A DNA stretch of 64,000 nucleotides, taken from the NCBI GenBank assembly GCA_009911365.1, contig QXXF01000004.1:186001-250000 (forward strand), given 5' to 3'. The DNA comes from Clostridiales bacterium. Its GTDB lineage: Bacteria; Bacillota; Clostridia; Peptostreptococcales; Anaerovoracaceae. Positions 7,516 to 16,631 of this stretch are shown in pieces. The notes under the pieces were generated by a model that was given only the letters and a program-made list of their open reading frames with translations, was not told the DNA's origin and did not search any database. Numbering within the stretch: the first letter of the stretch is position 1; every line of letters starts with the position of its first letter. Position numbers and translations under genes: made by a program.

Positions 7516-8844
7516 ATGGAAGAACGAATTCCTCCCCATAATGAAGAGGCTGAGCGCTCTGTTTTAGGAGCGGCTCTCTTAGATAAAGACGCGCTGTTCG
7601 ATGTGGTAGAGCTTTTGACAGCAGATGATTTTTACAATGAAACACACAAGGAAATTTTCAATTCCATAGCTGATATTTATAGACGAAGCGCACCGGTAGA
7701 CGTGCTGACTGTTTCCGAGGAGCTGAAAAAACGAAGCACTTTGGAAATGGTGGGCGGAAGGGCTTATATCGCAGGGCTTTCCGCAGGAGTGCCTTCCACT
7801 TCTAACGCATCGGAATACGCAAAGATTGTCTCTCAGAAAGCATCCCTGCGCAGGCTGATTGGTACGGCCGATGACATTGTTCAAAAAAGTTATGAAGAAA
7901 GCATGGATGCCAATGCGATTTTGGATTATGCGGAGAAAGGCATATTTGAAATTGCGCAAAAGGGCCAGAAGAGTGACTTTTCTCATATCAAAGATGTCCT
8001 TTTGGAAAATATTAATATAATTGACAAAATGTCACAGCTGGAAGGAAACCTAACAGGGCTAACTACGGGCTTTCGGGATTTAGACCAGATGACATCCGGT
8101 CTGCAACGCTCAGATTTGATCATACTTGCGGCAAGGCCGGCCATGGGAAAGACGGCTTTTGCTTTGAGCGTGGCCCAGCAGGCTGCTATCAAGGGGAACG
8201 CCAGCGTGATGATATTCAGCATGGAGATGTCAAAGGAACAATTGGGACAACGGTTGCTTTCCATGGAATCCCGCATTGACATGCAGAATTTGAAAACAGG
8301 AAATTTGGAAAGAAAAGACTGGGACCAGATCAATATGGCACTAGACGTGCTTTCCAGAGCAAATATCAATATAGATGACACCCCGGGTATCAGCATCATG
8401 GAAATGAAGAACAAATGCCGAAGACTCAAAGCAGAGAAAGGTTTGGACCTGATCGTGATTGACTATCTCCAGTTGATGAGCATCGAAGGTAAAAAAACGG
8501 ACAGCAGGACACAGGAAATTTCCACTTTGTCCAGGAACTTGAAGCTGTTGGCCAGAGAATTGGACGCTCCGGTTATTGTTCTTTCGCAGTTGTCCAGGGC
8601 ACCGGAGCAAAGACCGAACCATCGGCCCATGCTGGCGGATCTGAGAGAATCCGGTTCCATTGAACAGGATGCTGATATCGTCATTTTCCTTTATCGAGAT
8701 GAGTACTATAATGAGGATACGGAAAAGCCAGGGGAATGCGAAGTGATCGTTGCCAAGCATAGAAGCGGTCCTACGGGCACGGTGGATGTGACATGGCTGG
8801 GTAAATACACGAGATTCGCTGATAAGAGCGGCATTGGGAGGTAA
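7516..8844 (+). CDS. dnaB: Replicative DNA helicase
   Basis: Hexameric helicase that unwinds DNA ahead of the replication fork and recruits primase. The 442-residue protein starts IPPHNEEAERSVLGA, has the N-terminal DnaB domain (to about 170), then the RecA-like domain with Walker A ARPAMGKTAF near 205-214, the VIDYLQLM Walker B and SRAPEQR...DLRESGSIEQDAD. No intein is present. It is 18 bases after rplI and two bases before the next gene. Confidence 0.97.
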   Translation: MEERIPPHNEEAERSVLGAALLDKDALFDVVELLTADDFYNETHKEIFNSIADIYRRSAPVDVLTVSEELKKRSTLEMVGGRAYIAGLSAGVPSTSNASEYAKIVSQKASLRRLIGTADDIVQKSYEESMDANAILDYAEKGIFEIAQKGQKSDFSHIKDVLLENINIIDKMSQLEGNLTGLTTGFRDLDQMTSGLQRSDLIILAARPAMGKTAFALSVAQQAAIKGNASVMIFSMEMSKEQLGQRLLSMESRIDMQNLKTGNLERKDWDQINMALDVLSRANINIDDTPGISIMEMKNKCRRLKAEKGLDLIVIDYLQLMSIEGKKTDSRTQEISTLSRNLKLLARELDAPVIVLSQLSRAPEQRPNHRPMLADLRESGSIEQDADIVIFLYRDEYYNEDTEKPGECEVIVAKHRSGPTGTVDVTWLGKYTRFADKSGIGR

Positions 8845-8846
8845 GT

Positions 8847-9047
8847 ATGAAGAAAATTACCAAAGATATGATGATTTTTCAGATTTTAGACTTGAACCCA
8901 GAGCTGGAGGGCGTGTTCATCGCCCATGGAATGAATTGTGTAGGCTGTCCCGGCAGCAATGCGGAGACTCTGGAAGATGCGGCAGAAGGTCACAGCATTG
9001 ATTTAGGAAAACTGCTGGAGGACCTGAACAAAGCGAATGAACTTTAA
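8847..9047 (+). CDS. DUF1858-type small redox protein with CxxC
   Basis: A 66-residue protein matching the short domain often annotated as hybrid-cluster-protein-associated or DUF1858. The mark is HGMNCVGCPG, a C-x2-C pair after a helix, followed by an acidic helix. The role is not established; a thiol or metal-binding function is inferred from the cysteines. GGGAGG precedes the ATG, which is two bases past the dnaB stop; its own end overlaps the DnaD gene by 11 bases, so all are co-transcribed. Confidence 0.8.
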   Translation: MKKITKDMMIFQILDLNPELEGVFIAHGMNCVGCPGSNAETLEDAAEGHSIDLGKLLEDLNKANEL

Positions 9048-10311
9048 ACGACAGCAAAAATCAGACTACTATCTGTTTGACACAGATGTTGAAAATATTT
9101 TTATCAATGAATATATGGCTTCGGCACCAGGGGATTTTGTGAAAGTTTATCTGTTTGCCTTGATGTATGCGGGACTGGACGAAGAGATGAACAATGAAAT
9201 CATCGCACGGCAATTGGGTCTTAGCGAAGAAGATGTCCTAAAAGCTTGGTCCTATTGGGAGGGGCTAGGCGTGATCCGTAAAAACAGGGAAAAGCCGGAG
9301 GATAAATTCAATTACCAGGTGGAATTTATTAACCTGAAGGAGTTGCTATACGGCAAGGGAATTAAGAAAAAGAAAGTGCGGCCGGATGGAAAAGCAAGGG
9401 CGGATATGTCTGACAAGACCATCCAAAGCATGTATCAATCCATCGAGCGAATTGCGGGCCGGACGATCAGCAGCACGGAAATGATGAAGATTTTATCCTG
9501 GATCAATGATTTTAACGCTTCCCCTGAAATTATCGTATACGCCTATTCTTACTGCAAAGGCAAGGAAAAGCAGGATATCCGGTACATTGCGGCAGTCGTG
9601 AAGAGCTGGGTAGCGGAGGGGTTAAGCGATGTTCTGGCGGTGGAAGAGTATTTACAAAACACAGATCAGAGGCATTATCTTTATCGGAGAGTGTGCAAGG
9701 CTTTGGGATTTGCCAGAAATGCCACGGAAGAGGAAATGAAGATCATGGATCGCTGGTTTGATGATATGAACTACACCATTGACAAGGTTCTGGAAGCATG
9801 TGGCAAGACAAGTGGTATCTCCAATCCAAACATGAATTACGTCAATAAAATTCTGACGAACTGGCATCAGGAGAAGACAGGCGACACAGGGGGCGGCCAG
9901 TCAAAATCCGTGCCAGCGGCTGTGATTCAAAAGTACTACAGCTATTTAAGAAGCAGAGCGGAAAATGAAGCTGAAGAACGCAAAAGGGAAGTATACGGGA
10001 AAGTTCCTGCTATCAAAGAAGTAGAGGAACAAATGAAGGTCTGTGGAATGGAAATATCAAAATTGATCATATCCGACAGACTGGACAAAGAGCAACAAGT
10101 CAAAAGACTACAAAACAAAATCGATGATTTGACTAGAGAGAAAGCAGTGCTTTTGACAGATCACGACTTTGAACTGGATTACATGGACATGCATTACCAG
10201 TGCGGGCTGTGTAAAGACACCGGAACTAATGATGATGGCGGACGCTGTGAATGTTACAACCTGCGGACGAAAGAGGCTGAATTATGGCAGAAAAAAATAG
10301 CGAAATCATAA
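9037..10311 (+). CDS. DnaD-domain protein ending in a DnaC-like N-terminal region
   Basis: DnaD-type proteins act in primosome assembly. Residues 1-100 (EYMASAPGDFVKVYLFALMYA, QLGLSEEDVLKAWSYWE) resemble the DnaD N-terminal winged helix, and 130-285 the DnaB_2/DnaD C-terminal domain. The last about 115 residues (ERKREVYGKVPAIKEVEEQM, then CGLCKDTG with a later CEC) resemble the N-terminal helical and zinc region of the clostridial DnaC/DnaI helicase loader. The protein then stops, with no AAA+ ATPase module after it and none in the next gene. So it looks like a natural fusion to a loader's helicase-binding part, or the product of loss of the ATPase. Overlaps neighbours on both sides. Confidence 0.75.
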   Translation: MNFKRQQKSDYYLFDTDVENIFINEYMASAPGDFVKVYLFALMYAGLDEEMNNEIIARQLGLSEEDVLKAWSYWEGLGVIRKNREKPEDKFNYQVEFINLKELLYGKGIKKKKVRPDGKARADMSDKTIQSMYQSIERIAGRTISSTEMMKILSWINDFNASPEIIVYAYSYCKGKEKQDIRYIAAVVKSWVAEGLSDVLAVEEYLQNTDQRHYLYRRVCKALGFARNATEEEMKIMDRWFDDMNYTIDKVLEACGKTSGISNPNMNYVNKILTNWHQEKTGDTGGGQSKSVPAAVIQKYYSYLRSRAENEAEERKREVYGKVPAIKEVEEQMKVCGMEISKLIISDRLDKEQQVKRLQNKIDDLTREKAVLLTDHDFELDYMDMHYQCGLCKDTGTNDDGGRCECYNLRTKEAELWQKKIAKS

Positions 10312-11783
10312 TCAATGTTGCAGAGCAATTGAACCTGGGCGGTGAGGCAAAAAAACACCCCCAAGGAGAACAAAAAGGACGAGAACAACAGGAGCAAGGG
10401 CCACTAGGCAAGTTCCAGCGATTCAAGAACTTTGCTGAAGAATATAGACTGATGCTTGTTGCGGTATTTTCAGTGTTTCTTGTTGCTGTGGTAGGGATTA
10501 TAGGGATCTTTAACCACTATATGGCTTACGAATACGCATATAATGGAAAAGTTCTTGGCGTTGTAAAGGACAAGGAAGACGTGCTGAAAATCACCGATAT
10601 GGTGCAGAGTGCGCTCACCGAAGAACGGGACATCGAGGTGGTCATCGATAAAAAGGATGATATCACTTTCAAGCGAGTGTCAGCAATGGGAAACAATGTC
10701 CATATCGACACTTCGGAAGATGTGCTGAAGCGGATGACTTATGTAGGCGACATTAATGTGAAAGCTTATAGTATCACAGTAGATGGAAAACATGTGGCTG
10801 TGGTAGATAGTGAAGAATCCGCAAAAAAAGTCCTCAGTTCCTTAAAGAAGGATTATGTGGATGAGGGCGACAATGTTGTGGTAGAAGATGCGAAATTTGC
10901 GGAAAACATTGAAATCAAAGAAGTCAATACGGATTTAGGAAAGTTGCAGCAAGAGGATGATGCCAAACAGACGCTGAAAACAGGAGCTGTCGTAGAAAAA
11001 TCTCATGTAGTGATGGCGGGAGACACTTTGGCGGATTTGGCTAGCGCATATGATACTACAGAAGAAGAACTGCTGAAGTTGAATCCTGAGATCAACCCGG
11101 CGAAGCTAGATGTGGGCAGTGAAGTCAAAGTGCAGGAGAAAGCACCTGTGGTCACCATCGAGACTTCTGAATTGATTACATATAAAGAGGATATTGACTA
11201 CGAAGTAGTTGAGGAGGAATCAGATCAAATCTACGAAGGTGAGAGAGAGGTCAAGAAAAAGGGAAAGAAAGGCGTAAAAGTCATAACTGCCAGAGTGGAA
11301 AAGAGCAATGGTAAGGAATCCACAAAAGTGCCAATCGTAGAAAAGGTGGAAAAAGAGCCGGTCACAGAGATCATAAAGGTGGGTACAAAGGAACGTCCGC
11401 CGACAGTTGGAACAGGGAAATATATTTATCCAGTTGAAAACTATCGCTTTACCTCAGGCTTTGGTGCTCGTTGGGGAAGGCTGCATGCGGGTATTGACCT
11501 AGCTTGTCCGGTAGGAACAGATGTCATGGCGGCTGATGGAGGAACCGTTACATTTGCGGGATACCATGCGACTTATGGAAACTTAGTGGTCATTGATCAT
11601 CAGAATGGTATGGAAACCTACTATGCGCATAATTCAGAACTGCTGGTAAAAGAGGGCGATAAGGTGTATCAGGGATTCCATATTGCGGAATCGGGTAATA
11701 CTGGCAGAAGTACGGGACCGCATTGTCACTTTGAAATCAAAGTAGACGGCGAATCCCAGGATCCGCTGAAGTTCCTGCCATAA
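10284..11783 (+). CDS. Membrane-anchored M23 endopeptidase with LysM and G5 domains
   Basis: Predicted cell-wall hydrolase on the outer face of the membrane. The 499-residue protein has a basic, Q-rich cytoplasmic head, one membrane helix near 57-78, a linker, a LysM-like peptidoglycan-binding stretch (VMAGDTLADLASAYDTT, about 243-285), a G5-like region (about 295-370) and a C-terminal peptidase M23 domain with HAGIDLACP and HCHFEI supplying the zinc ligands. The start overlaps the DnaD gene by 28 bases, suggesting translational coupling. Such proteins act in cell separation or sporulation; the exact role cannot be read from sequence. A terminator follows. Confidence 0.85.
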   Translation: MAEKNSEIIINVAEQLNLGGEAKKHPQGEQKGREQQEQGPLGKFQRFKNFAEEYRLMLVAVFSVFLVAVVGIIGIFNHYMAYEYAYNGKVLGVVKDKEDVLKITDMVQSALTEERDIEVVIDKKDDITFKRVSAMGNNVHIDTSEDVLKRMTYVGDINVKAYSITVDGKHVAVVDSEESAKKVLSSLKKDYVDEGDNVVVEDAKFAENIEIKEVNTDLGKLQQEDDAKQTLKTGAVVEKSHVVMAGDTLADLASAYDTTEEELLKLNPEINPAKLDVGSEVKVQEKAPVVTIETSELITYKEDIDYEVVEEESDQIYEGEREVKKKGKKGVKVITARVEKSNGKESTKVPIVEKVEKEPVTEIIKVGTKERPPTVGTGKYIYPVENYRFTSGFGARWGRLHAGIDLACPVGTDVMAADGGTVTFAGYHATYGNLVVIDHQNGMETYYAHNSELLVKEGDKVYQGFHIAESGNTGRSTGPHCHFEIKVDGESQDPLKFLP

Positions 11784-11858
11784 ATGAAAAATCGCAAGGC
11801 GAGGATAAGAGAAAAGCTTCGATAGGAATAGATCATAAAAAAGTGTTTTGGTTCAGTA

Positions 11859-11894
11859 AAAAACCAGTCTCTGCAAATGAGAGGCTGGTTTTTG
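11859..11894 (+). terminator. Terminator after the M23 peptidase gene
   Basis: AAAACCAGTCTC pairs with GAGAGGCTGGTTTT around a short loop (left arm 11859-11872, right arm 11879-11892), then T residues. The symmetric A/T flanks could also serve the convergent subtilase gene. Confidence 0.8.
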
Positions 11895-11974
11895 CGTATA
11901 GGGAATAGGAATAGAACATTGCTGCGTCGTGCGCCCTCATAGAGGGATTGGATAAAACAGTACTGGTCAAGAAA

Positions 11975-13063
11975 TTATAGCAGACCGCACCCTTGCGTGT
12001 TAGGGTCCGTTTTTTTGATGGGCAGAGCAGAGCGAAGCAGGGTGCGTTTTACTTCAACGGGATGAGCTTTTGGATGTTCTGCGCAGTAACAGGCGGCAAG
12101 GCCAGCTACATAAGGTGCTGACATAGAAGTTCCAGATTGAGAGATATATCCTTTGGGGCTTTGGGCAGAAAGCGAGACAATATCCACGCCAGGGGCTACC
12201 ACATCCGGCTTGGTCTGCCCAACAGGGGTCGGCCCTCTGCTGGAAAAATCAGGGACATGCCCATGACTATCGCAGGAACCGACTGTGATGACCAGCGGGC
12301 TAATGCCTGGCGAAGTGATGGTTTCCCGTTTTGGGCCGCTGTTGCCTGCTGCTGCCACAACGCAGATCCCTGTGTGGACCAATTCATTCGCGCCTAGTGT
12401 CAGTGGATCGATTTGGCTTTCGCCAGCAGGATGGATGCCCAGAGAGAGGTTTACCACTTTGATATTGTAATGCTTATAATTATCATAGACCCATTGCATG
12501 GCGGCTAGGATATTGGAGGCATTGCCGTTTCCATCTTGGTCGAGTGCTTTTAAGGCCACGAGATCCGCGCCGGGGGCTGTCCCTTGGCGCGCTTTGGTCC
12601 CAGATGCGTATCCGTTTCCCAGTGCGATTCCAGCCACATGTGTGCCATGACCATCATCATCATAAGGCCGCCTCTTTCCGTTTACAAAATCCTGGAACGC
12701 ACGGATGCGATTGATGGGACGGATCAGGTCATAATGCGGTGCGACACCAGTATCAATCACTGCGATGGATACACCCTTGCCTTTGGAAACCATGTTGGGC
12801 GAGGGCTGATAGGAAGCTCTTCGAAACGATTGGGTTGGCATGGTGAGCTTAGAAACCTGGATGTCTTCCGCCATCATCGCCACCCGGCGGTTCGTCTTGA
12901 TGGTCTGGACCTTTTCTTCTGGTATATCGACACAAAGAGCGTTGATAAAAGGAAGCTCATATTTGATCCTTCCGTAATTTTCTAAAACGCATTGATGGAT
13001 ATCTTCGATGTTTTGCCTGGGGTATAAAATAAACGGGCAGACCTGCCCTCGTTTTCCATTCAT
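11975..13063 (-). CDS. Subtilisin-like serine protease without signal peptide
   Basis: S8-family protease of 362 residues. The catalytic triad motifs are all present in order: IAVIDTG (Asp), DGHGTHVAG (His), and SGTSMSAPYVAGLA (Ser), with the oxyanion AAAGNSG. The first about 95 residues resemble a propeptide-like region (LPFINALCVDIPEEKV) but no signal peptide is seen, as in intracellular subtilases such as AprX. GGAGGA precedes the ATG. Monocistronic; a perfect inverted repeat lies 32-53 bases upstream. Function, for example intracellular protein turnover, is inferred from the lack of a secretion signal. Confidence 0.9.
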   Translation of the reverse strand: MNGKRGQVCPFILYPRQNIEDIHQCVLENYGRIKYELPFINALCVDIPEEKVQTIKTNRRVAMMAEDIQVSKLTMPTQSFRRASYQPSPNMVSKGKGVSIAVIDTGVAPHYDLIRPINRIRAFQDFVNGKRRPYDDDGHGTHVAGIALGNGYASGTKARQGTAPGADLVALKALDQDGNGNASNILAAMQWVYDNYKHYNIKVVNLSLGIHPAGESQIDPLTLGANELVHTGICVVAAAGNSGPKRETITSPGISPLVITVGSCDSHGHVPDFSSRGPTPVGQTKPDVVAPGVDIVSLSAQSPKGYISQSGTSMSAPYVAGLAACYCAEHPKAHPVEVKRTLLRSALPIKKTDPNTQGCGLL

Positions 13064-13094
13064 TGAAAAATCCTCCGAAACCAGCTGTTTCTAA

Positions 13095-13116
13095 CATGTA
13101 TATGAACCTATACATG
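13095..13116. promoter_or_regulatory. Perfect inverted repeat upstream of the subtilase gene
   Basis: CATGTATA (13095-13102), six bases, TATACATG (13109-13116). It sits between the subtilase start and the end of the flavodiiron gene and may be an operator or an RNA hairpin; no T run follows on either strand. Confidence 0.35.
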
Positions 13117-13184
13117 GAAACGTACCGTTTTCGGAGGATACGTAAATTTCGTTTCAAGATGCTAGGAGGATTCAAATAAGGATT

Positions 13185-15722
13185 TTAGAGCACTCCCATG
13201 ACATCGGCTACTGTCAATTTCTTTTCATAAGCTTGCAACAGTTTTCCAGAGGCTTCCACATCGCCTACCAGGATACCGCCGGTAAACCGATTGTTGAGGA
13301 AATACAGTGCTTTGTAAATTCCCTTATGCGGATCCGACAACTGGATAGCCTTGTAAAGCTGTCCTTCCTTCTTGCCATTGTCACCGATCGCAAAGAGATG
13401 GATGCCCATGCCGCTGTAGGAATTGGAAGGTGTCACTGGTTTGTAGGTCACCTCATCGCCAGTAGCGTTAGCTCCTGCGACTTTACCCATTTCCAGGCCC
13501 TGACTCCAGATGCCCACGCTAGTACCATTGCACATGGCCACATCACCGCAAGCATAAACATCTTTTACGCTTGTCTCCATTTTTTCATTCACATTGATCC
13601 AGCGATCCCCGTCAATGCCTGCCTGTACGGCAACCGCTGCGTTTGGCTTCGTGCCTGCGGAGATGATGACCAATTGTCCCGCTACCTTTGTGCCATCAGC
13701 CAGCTCAACGCCAGATTCCGTGATCTGATCGATTTTCACCTGTGTCAGGACAGTGATTCCGGATTTTTCAGCAGCTTCTTTCACCAGTTGCGAAGCTCCT
13801 GTGTCCAGCTGATTTTTCATCAAACCATCAGATACTTCTAAAATTGTCACGTTTTTGCCCGCTCTACGGAATTCCCACGCAGCTTCCAGACCTAAAACGC
13901 CGCCTCCGATCAGAGCGATATCTGTCACTTGGTCGATGCGCTCCCGAATCGCGTTTGCGTCAGCAAGCTTACGGATGGTGTAAACATTGCTGCTGTCTGC
14001 GCCCTTGATTGGAGGAACGTTGCATTCCGCGCCAGTCGCCAGGATCAGTTTGTCGTAGCTGCGATCCGTTCCATCAGACAACCGCAGTTTTTTCGCACCT
14101 GTGTCAATGCTTTCCACTTCCGTGCCAAGCGTCAGCTTGATCTGGTTGTCCTGATACCAATCCAATTGTTTGGTAAAGAAGTTCAGGGGTTCGAATTCGG
14201 AGAGGATCCCCTTTGTCAACATTGGACGATTATAACAGAATGTTTCCTCATTGGAAATCAATTCAATGGAGCAGACCGTGTTTCTCTTCCGGATCTCTTC
14301 ACAGGCAGAGAGTCCCGCGATACCGCCGCCCACTACGATGACGCGGTCATTGGCAGTAGAAGAATATGTTACTTCTTCATAAGGCACTTCCACGAATTGT
14401 TCTGGTCCTACGCCGCAGATCGGGCAGCTTTCAGGCGGTTTCGGGCCTTCGATGATCTCGCCGCACACAAGACATTTCCAACGTCTCTTTCCAGATGGAG
14501 CAAGTTCTGTTTCCACGATCGCGCCTTCCAGAACAGAGCGCCCAAAGTTATATCCGAATTCATATGCGTCCGCCAGTTGAGCTTCCGATGGCTTGAAGCG
14601 CACCCGCAGGCCATTTCCATAGATTTTCATGCGCAGCTGTTTGAGACGCTCTATCATGTGAGGCACGCCTTCGCCGCTCCAGCCGTAGGAACCGAAGGCC
14701 GAGGCAATTTTTCCGCCATGGAGCACAGGGAAAATGGACGTGGTGAGATCCCAGATCGGCTTTAAGGCTTCTCCCAAGATGGTGGGCGTTCCAAAGAGGA
14801 TTCCATCAGCCCAGTAGATTTCACCCAGGACCTGGGCCTGGTCAGATTCCACCATGTCAAAGAGTTTTACGTCAATGTCTCCAGCAGCCTTGATCCCTTC
14901 TGTGATTTCCTGTGCCAGCATTCCAGTATACCCATAAGCCGCCACATAAGGAATGACAACTGTTTTCTTGCTGTTCGGGTTTGTTTCCGTGGACCATTCT
15001 TTATAGATATTGATGATTTTCCATGGATCTTGATCCAAGACAGGGCCGTGTCCTGGGCATACCATGTTAAAGTCCAGGTCCTTGATTTTGTCAATGGCTT
15101 TCAGCACATAAGGCTTGAATGGCCCCATAATATTGTCGAAATAATAGCGGAGCGCGCTCATATAAGCGTCTTGGTCTGTAATTTTCGAGTAGAGCACCTC
15201 GTCCAGACTGTAATGCGCGCCAAAGGAATCGCAGGTCAGCAGGACCTTGTCCTCTTCCACATAGGTATACATGGCATCCGGCCAGTGCAGGTTCGGTGCG
15301 GCGAGGAAACGCAGAGTCTTGTCTCCCAGAGACAAAGTGTCGCCCTCCTTGACGATCACAGATGCGAAATCCGTGTTGCAGATTTCCTTCATAAAGCTAA
15401 TAGCGGTAGCCGTTCCCACTAATTTAATAGCTGGATTCAGTTCGATGAGTTTTTCAGCGGAGCCAGCATGATCCGGTTCCGTGTGATCCACAATGATGTA
15501 ATCGATATCTTTAATATCAATGAGAGATGTAAGCTTGTCCAAGTATTCGTCCATGCATTTATACTTGGCAGTCTCAAAAAGCGCGGTCTTATTCGAGCCT
15601 TTCAGCAGGTAGGAATTGTAGCTGGTCCCATATTCCGTATTCATGATGATGTCGAATACACGAAGCTGGGGATCGAGAATACCAGTCCAATAGAGCCCAT
15701 CCTTTAGTTTCAATGTCTTCAT
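13185..15722 (-). CDS. Flavodiiron protein fused to rubredoxin and NADH:rubredoxin oxidoreductase
   Basis: A one-chain O2 (and possibly NO) reductase that takes electrons from NADH, protecting anaerobes from oxygen. Of 845 residues, 1-250 form the diiron metallo-beta-lactamase domain with H80, E82, D84, H85, H146, D165 and H225; 253-400 a flavodoxin domain (YGYTGMLA, GTPTILGEALKP, GSYGWSGE); about 425-450 a rubredoxin of the short-spacing kind (CLVCG, twelve residues between pairs, CPICG); and about 460-845 the FAD/NAD oxidoreductase (VVGGGIAGLSA, IGGGVLGLEA, ACGDVA). This architecture is known from clostridia such as C. difficile. GGGAGG precedes the start. Monocistronic. Confidence 0.93.
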   Translation of the reverse strand: MKTLKLKDGLYWTGILDPQLRVFDIIMNTEYGTSYNSYLLKGSNKTALFETAKYKCMDEYLDKLTSLIDIKDIDYIIVDHTEPDHAGSAEKLIELNPAIKLVGTATAISFMKEICNTDFASVIVKEGDTLSLGDKTLRFLAAPNLHWPDAMYTYVEEDKVLLTCDSFGAHYSLDEVLYSKITDQDAYMSALRYYFDNIMGPFKPYVLKAIDKIKDLDFNMVCPGHGPVLDQDPWKIINIYKEWSTETNPNSKKTVVIPYVAAYGYTGMLAQEITEGIKAAGDIDVKLFDMVESDQAQVLGEIYWADGILFGTPTILGEALKPIWDLTTSIFPVLHGGKIASAFGSYGWSGEGVPHMIERLKQLRMKIYGNGLRVRFKPSEAQLADAYEFGYNFGRSVLEGAIVETELAPSGKRRWKCLVCGEIIEGPKPPESCPICGVGPEQFVEVPYEEVTYSSTANDRVIVVGGGIAGLSACEEIRKRNTVCSIELISNEETFCYNRPMLTKGILSEFEPLNFFTKQLDWYQDNQIKLTLGTEVESIDTGAKKLRLSDGTDRSYDKLILATGAECNVPPIKGADSSNVYTIRKLADANAIRERIDQVTDIALIGGGVLGLEAAWEFRRAGKNVTILEVSDGLMKNQLDTGASQLVKEAAEKSGITVLTQVKIDQITESGVELADGTKVAGQLVIISAGTKPNAAVAVQAGIDGDRWINVNEKMETSVKDVYACGDVAMCNGTSVGIWSQGLEMGKVAGANATGDEVTYKPVTPSNSYSGMGIHLFAIGDNGKKEGQLYKAIQLSDPHKGIYKALYFLNNRFTGGILVGDVEASGKLLQAYEKKLTVADVMGVL

Positions 15723-15906
15723 ATAATATACCTCCCAAATTAGTTTTCCATATGTCTATACATTTATCCTATACCCCTTGGACCGAAAAAGCAAACAGAA
15801 ATTTTGCTAAATATTAGGGAGGAAATAGAGGCAGAGTTTAAAATGCGCATGGAAGCGACGCGCCCCGCCTCGCAGAGCCAATAGAAAACAGTTGATCAAG
15901 CTTTTT

Positions 15907-16614
15907 CTAGTTCCAGCAGTTCCAGTTGTGGTCAATGCCATGGTGCGGCCCGTTCCCCAAACAATTCAACTGCTCTGTGCCACATTCTAGGACTTCCCCG
16001 GTGTAAGCATTGATTTCACATTCATATTCCATATCCTGTGTAATGAAATCAATTTCATAGATCTGCGTGCCATCGTCAGAATCCAAGTGAGCCTTGGTGA
16101 ACGAGGCGTTAGAAGCGGAGACTCCAGCCCGATTCAAAGCGATGCTCTTTGCTTTGTCAATGCCAATGTAGTTGGTGGAGCCAGCTGGCAGAGCGTCTTG
16201 CCCTTGCGGCTGGGAAGAGGCTGTCTGTTCAGTGCTTTCCAATGATTGCTCGGATTGTGCGGAGGAAGGTGAAATAGCGTCGTCTGAATAAATGGCTTCG
16301 CTTTTCTTCTCCAGGATCTCTCCAGTGAGGGCATTGATTTCAAATTCGTATTCATTGACACCTGTATAAAATTCAATTTCATAGGCGGGTGTCTCGTCTT
16401 CCTTATCAATTTCGGCTTTTGTAAACACAGCCTTTTCTGGAGAAACGCCCACGCTTTCCAGCGCAATGGTTCTGGCCTTTTCAGCACCAATATAGTCACT
16501 ATCTTGGGCAAGAGAAGTTTTTGCCAGCATACCAGCGATAAAGCCAATGGCAGCCAGTAAAAACGCTGTGATGATGATGACAGGGACTTTATGCTTGATA
16601 ATCATTTCTTTCAT
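15907..16614 (-). CDS. Membrane-anchored protein with two PepSY domains
   Basis: The 235-residue protein has an N-terminal membrane helix (VPVIIITAFLLAAIGFIAG) and two PepSY repeats of about 65 residues, each beginning YIG(A/I)(E/D)KA and ending YE(F/C)EINA(L/Y)TGE(I/V)LE, joined by an S/Q-rich linker. PepSY domains are extracytoplasmic and thought to inhibit peptidases or modulate sensors. It lies 17 bases after the histidine kinase gene on the same strand, so it is likely part of that signalling unit or its output. AAAGGAG stands before the start. The C-terminus is rich in H, N and W. Confidence 0.85.
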   Translation of the reverse strand: MKEMIIKHKVPVIIITAFLLAAIGFIAGMLAKTSLAQDSDYIGAEKARTIALESVGVSPEKAVFTKAEIDKEDETPAYEIEFYTGVNEYEFEINALTGEILEKKSEAIYSDDAISPSSAQSEQSLESTEQTASSQPQGQDALPAGSTNYIGIDKAKSIALNRAGVSASNASFTKAHLDSDDGTQIYEIDFITQDMEYECEINAYTGEVLECGTEQLNCLGNGPHHGIDHNWNCWN

Positions 16615-16631
16615 AATTCTTTATACTCCTT

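Noticed and set aside
12957-13175. Lower-strand frame across the subtilase start
   Set aside because: Overlaps the well-supported subtilase start in another frame; composition unlike a protein family I know.
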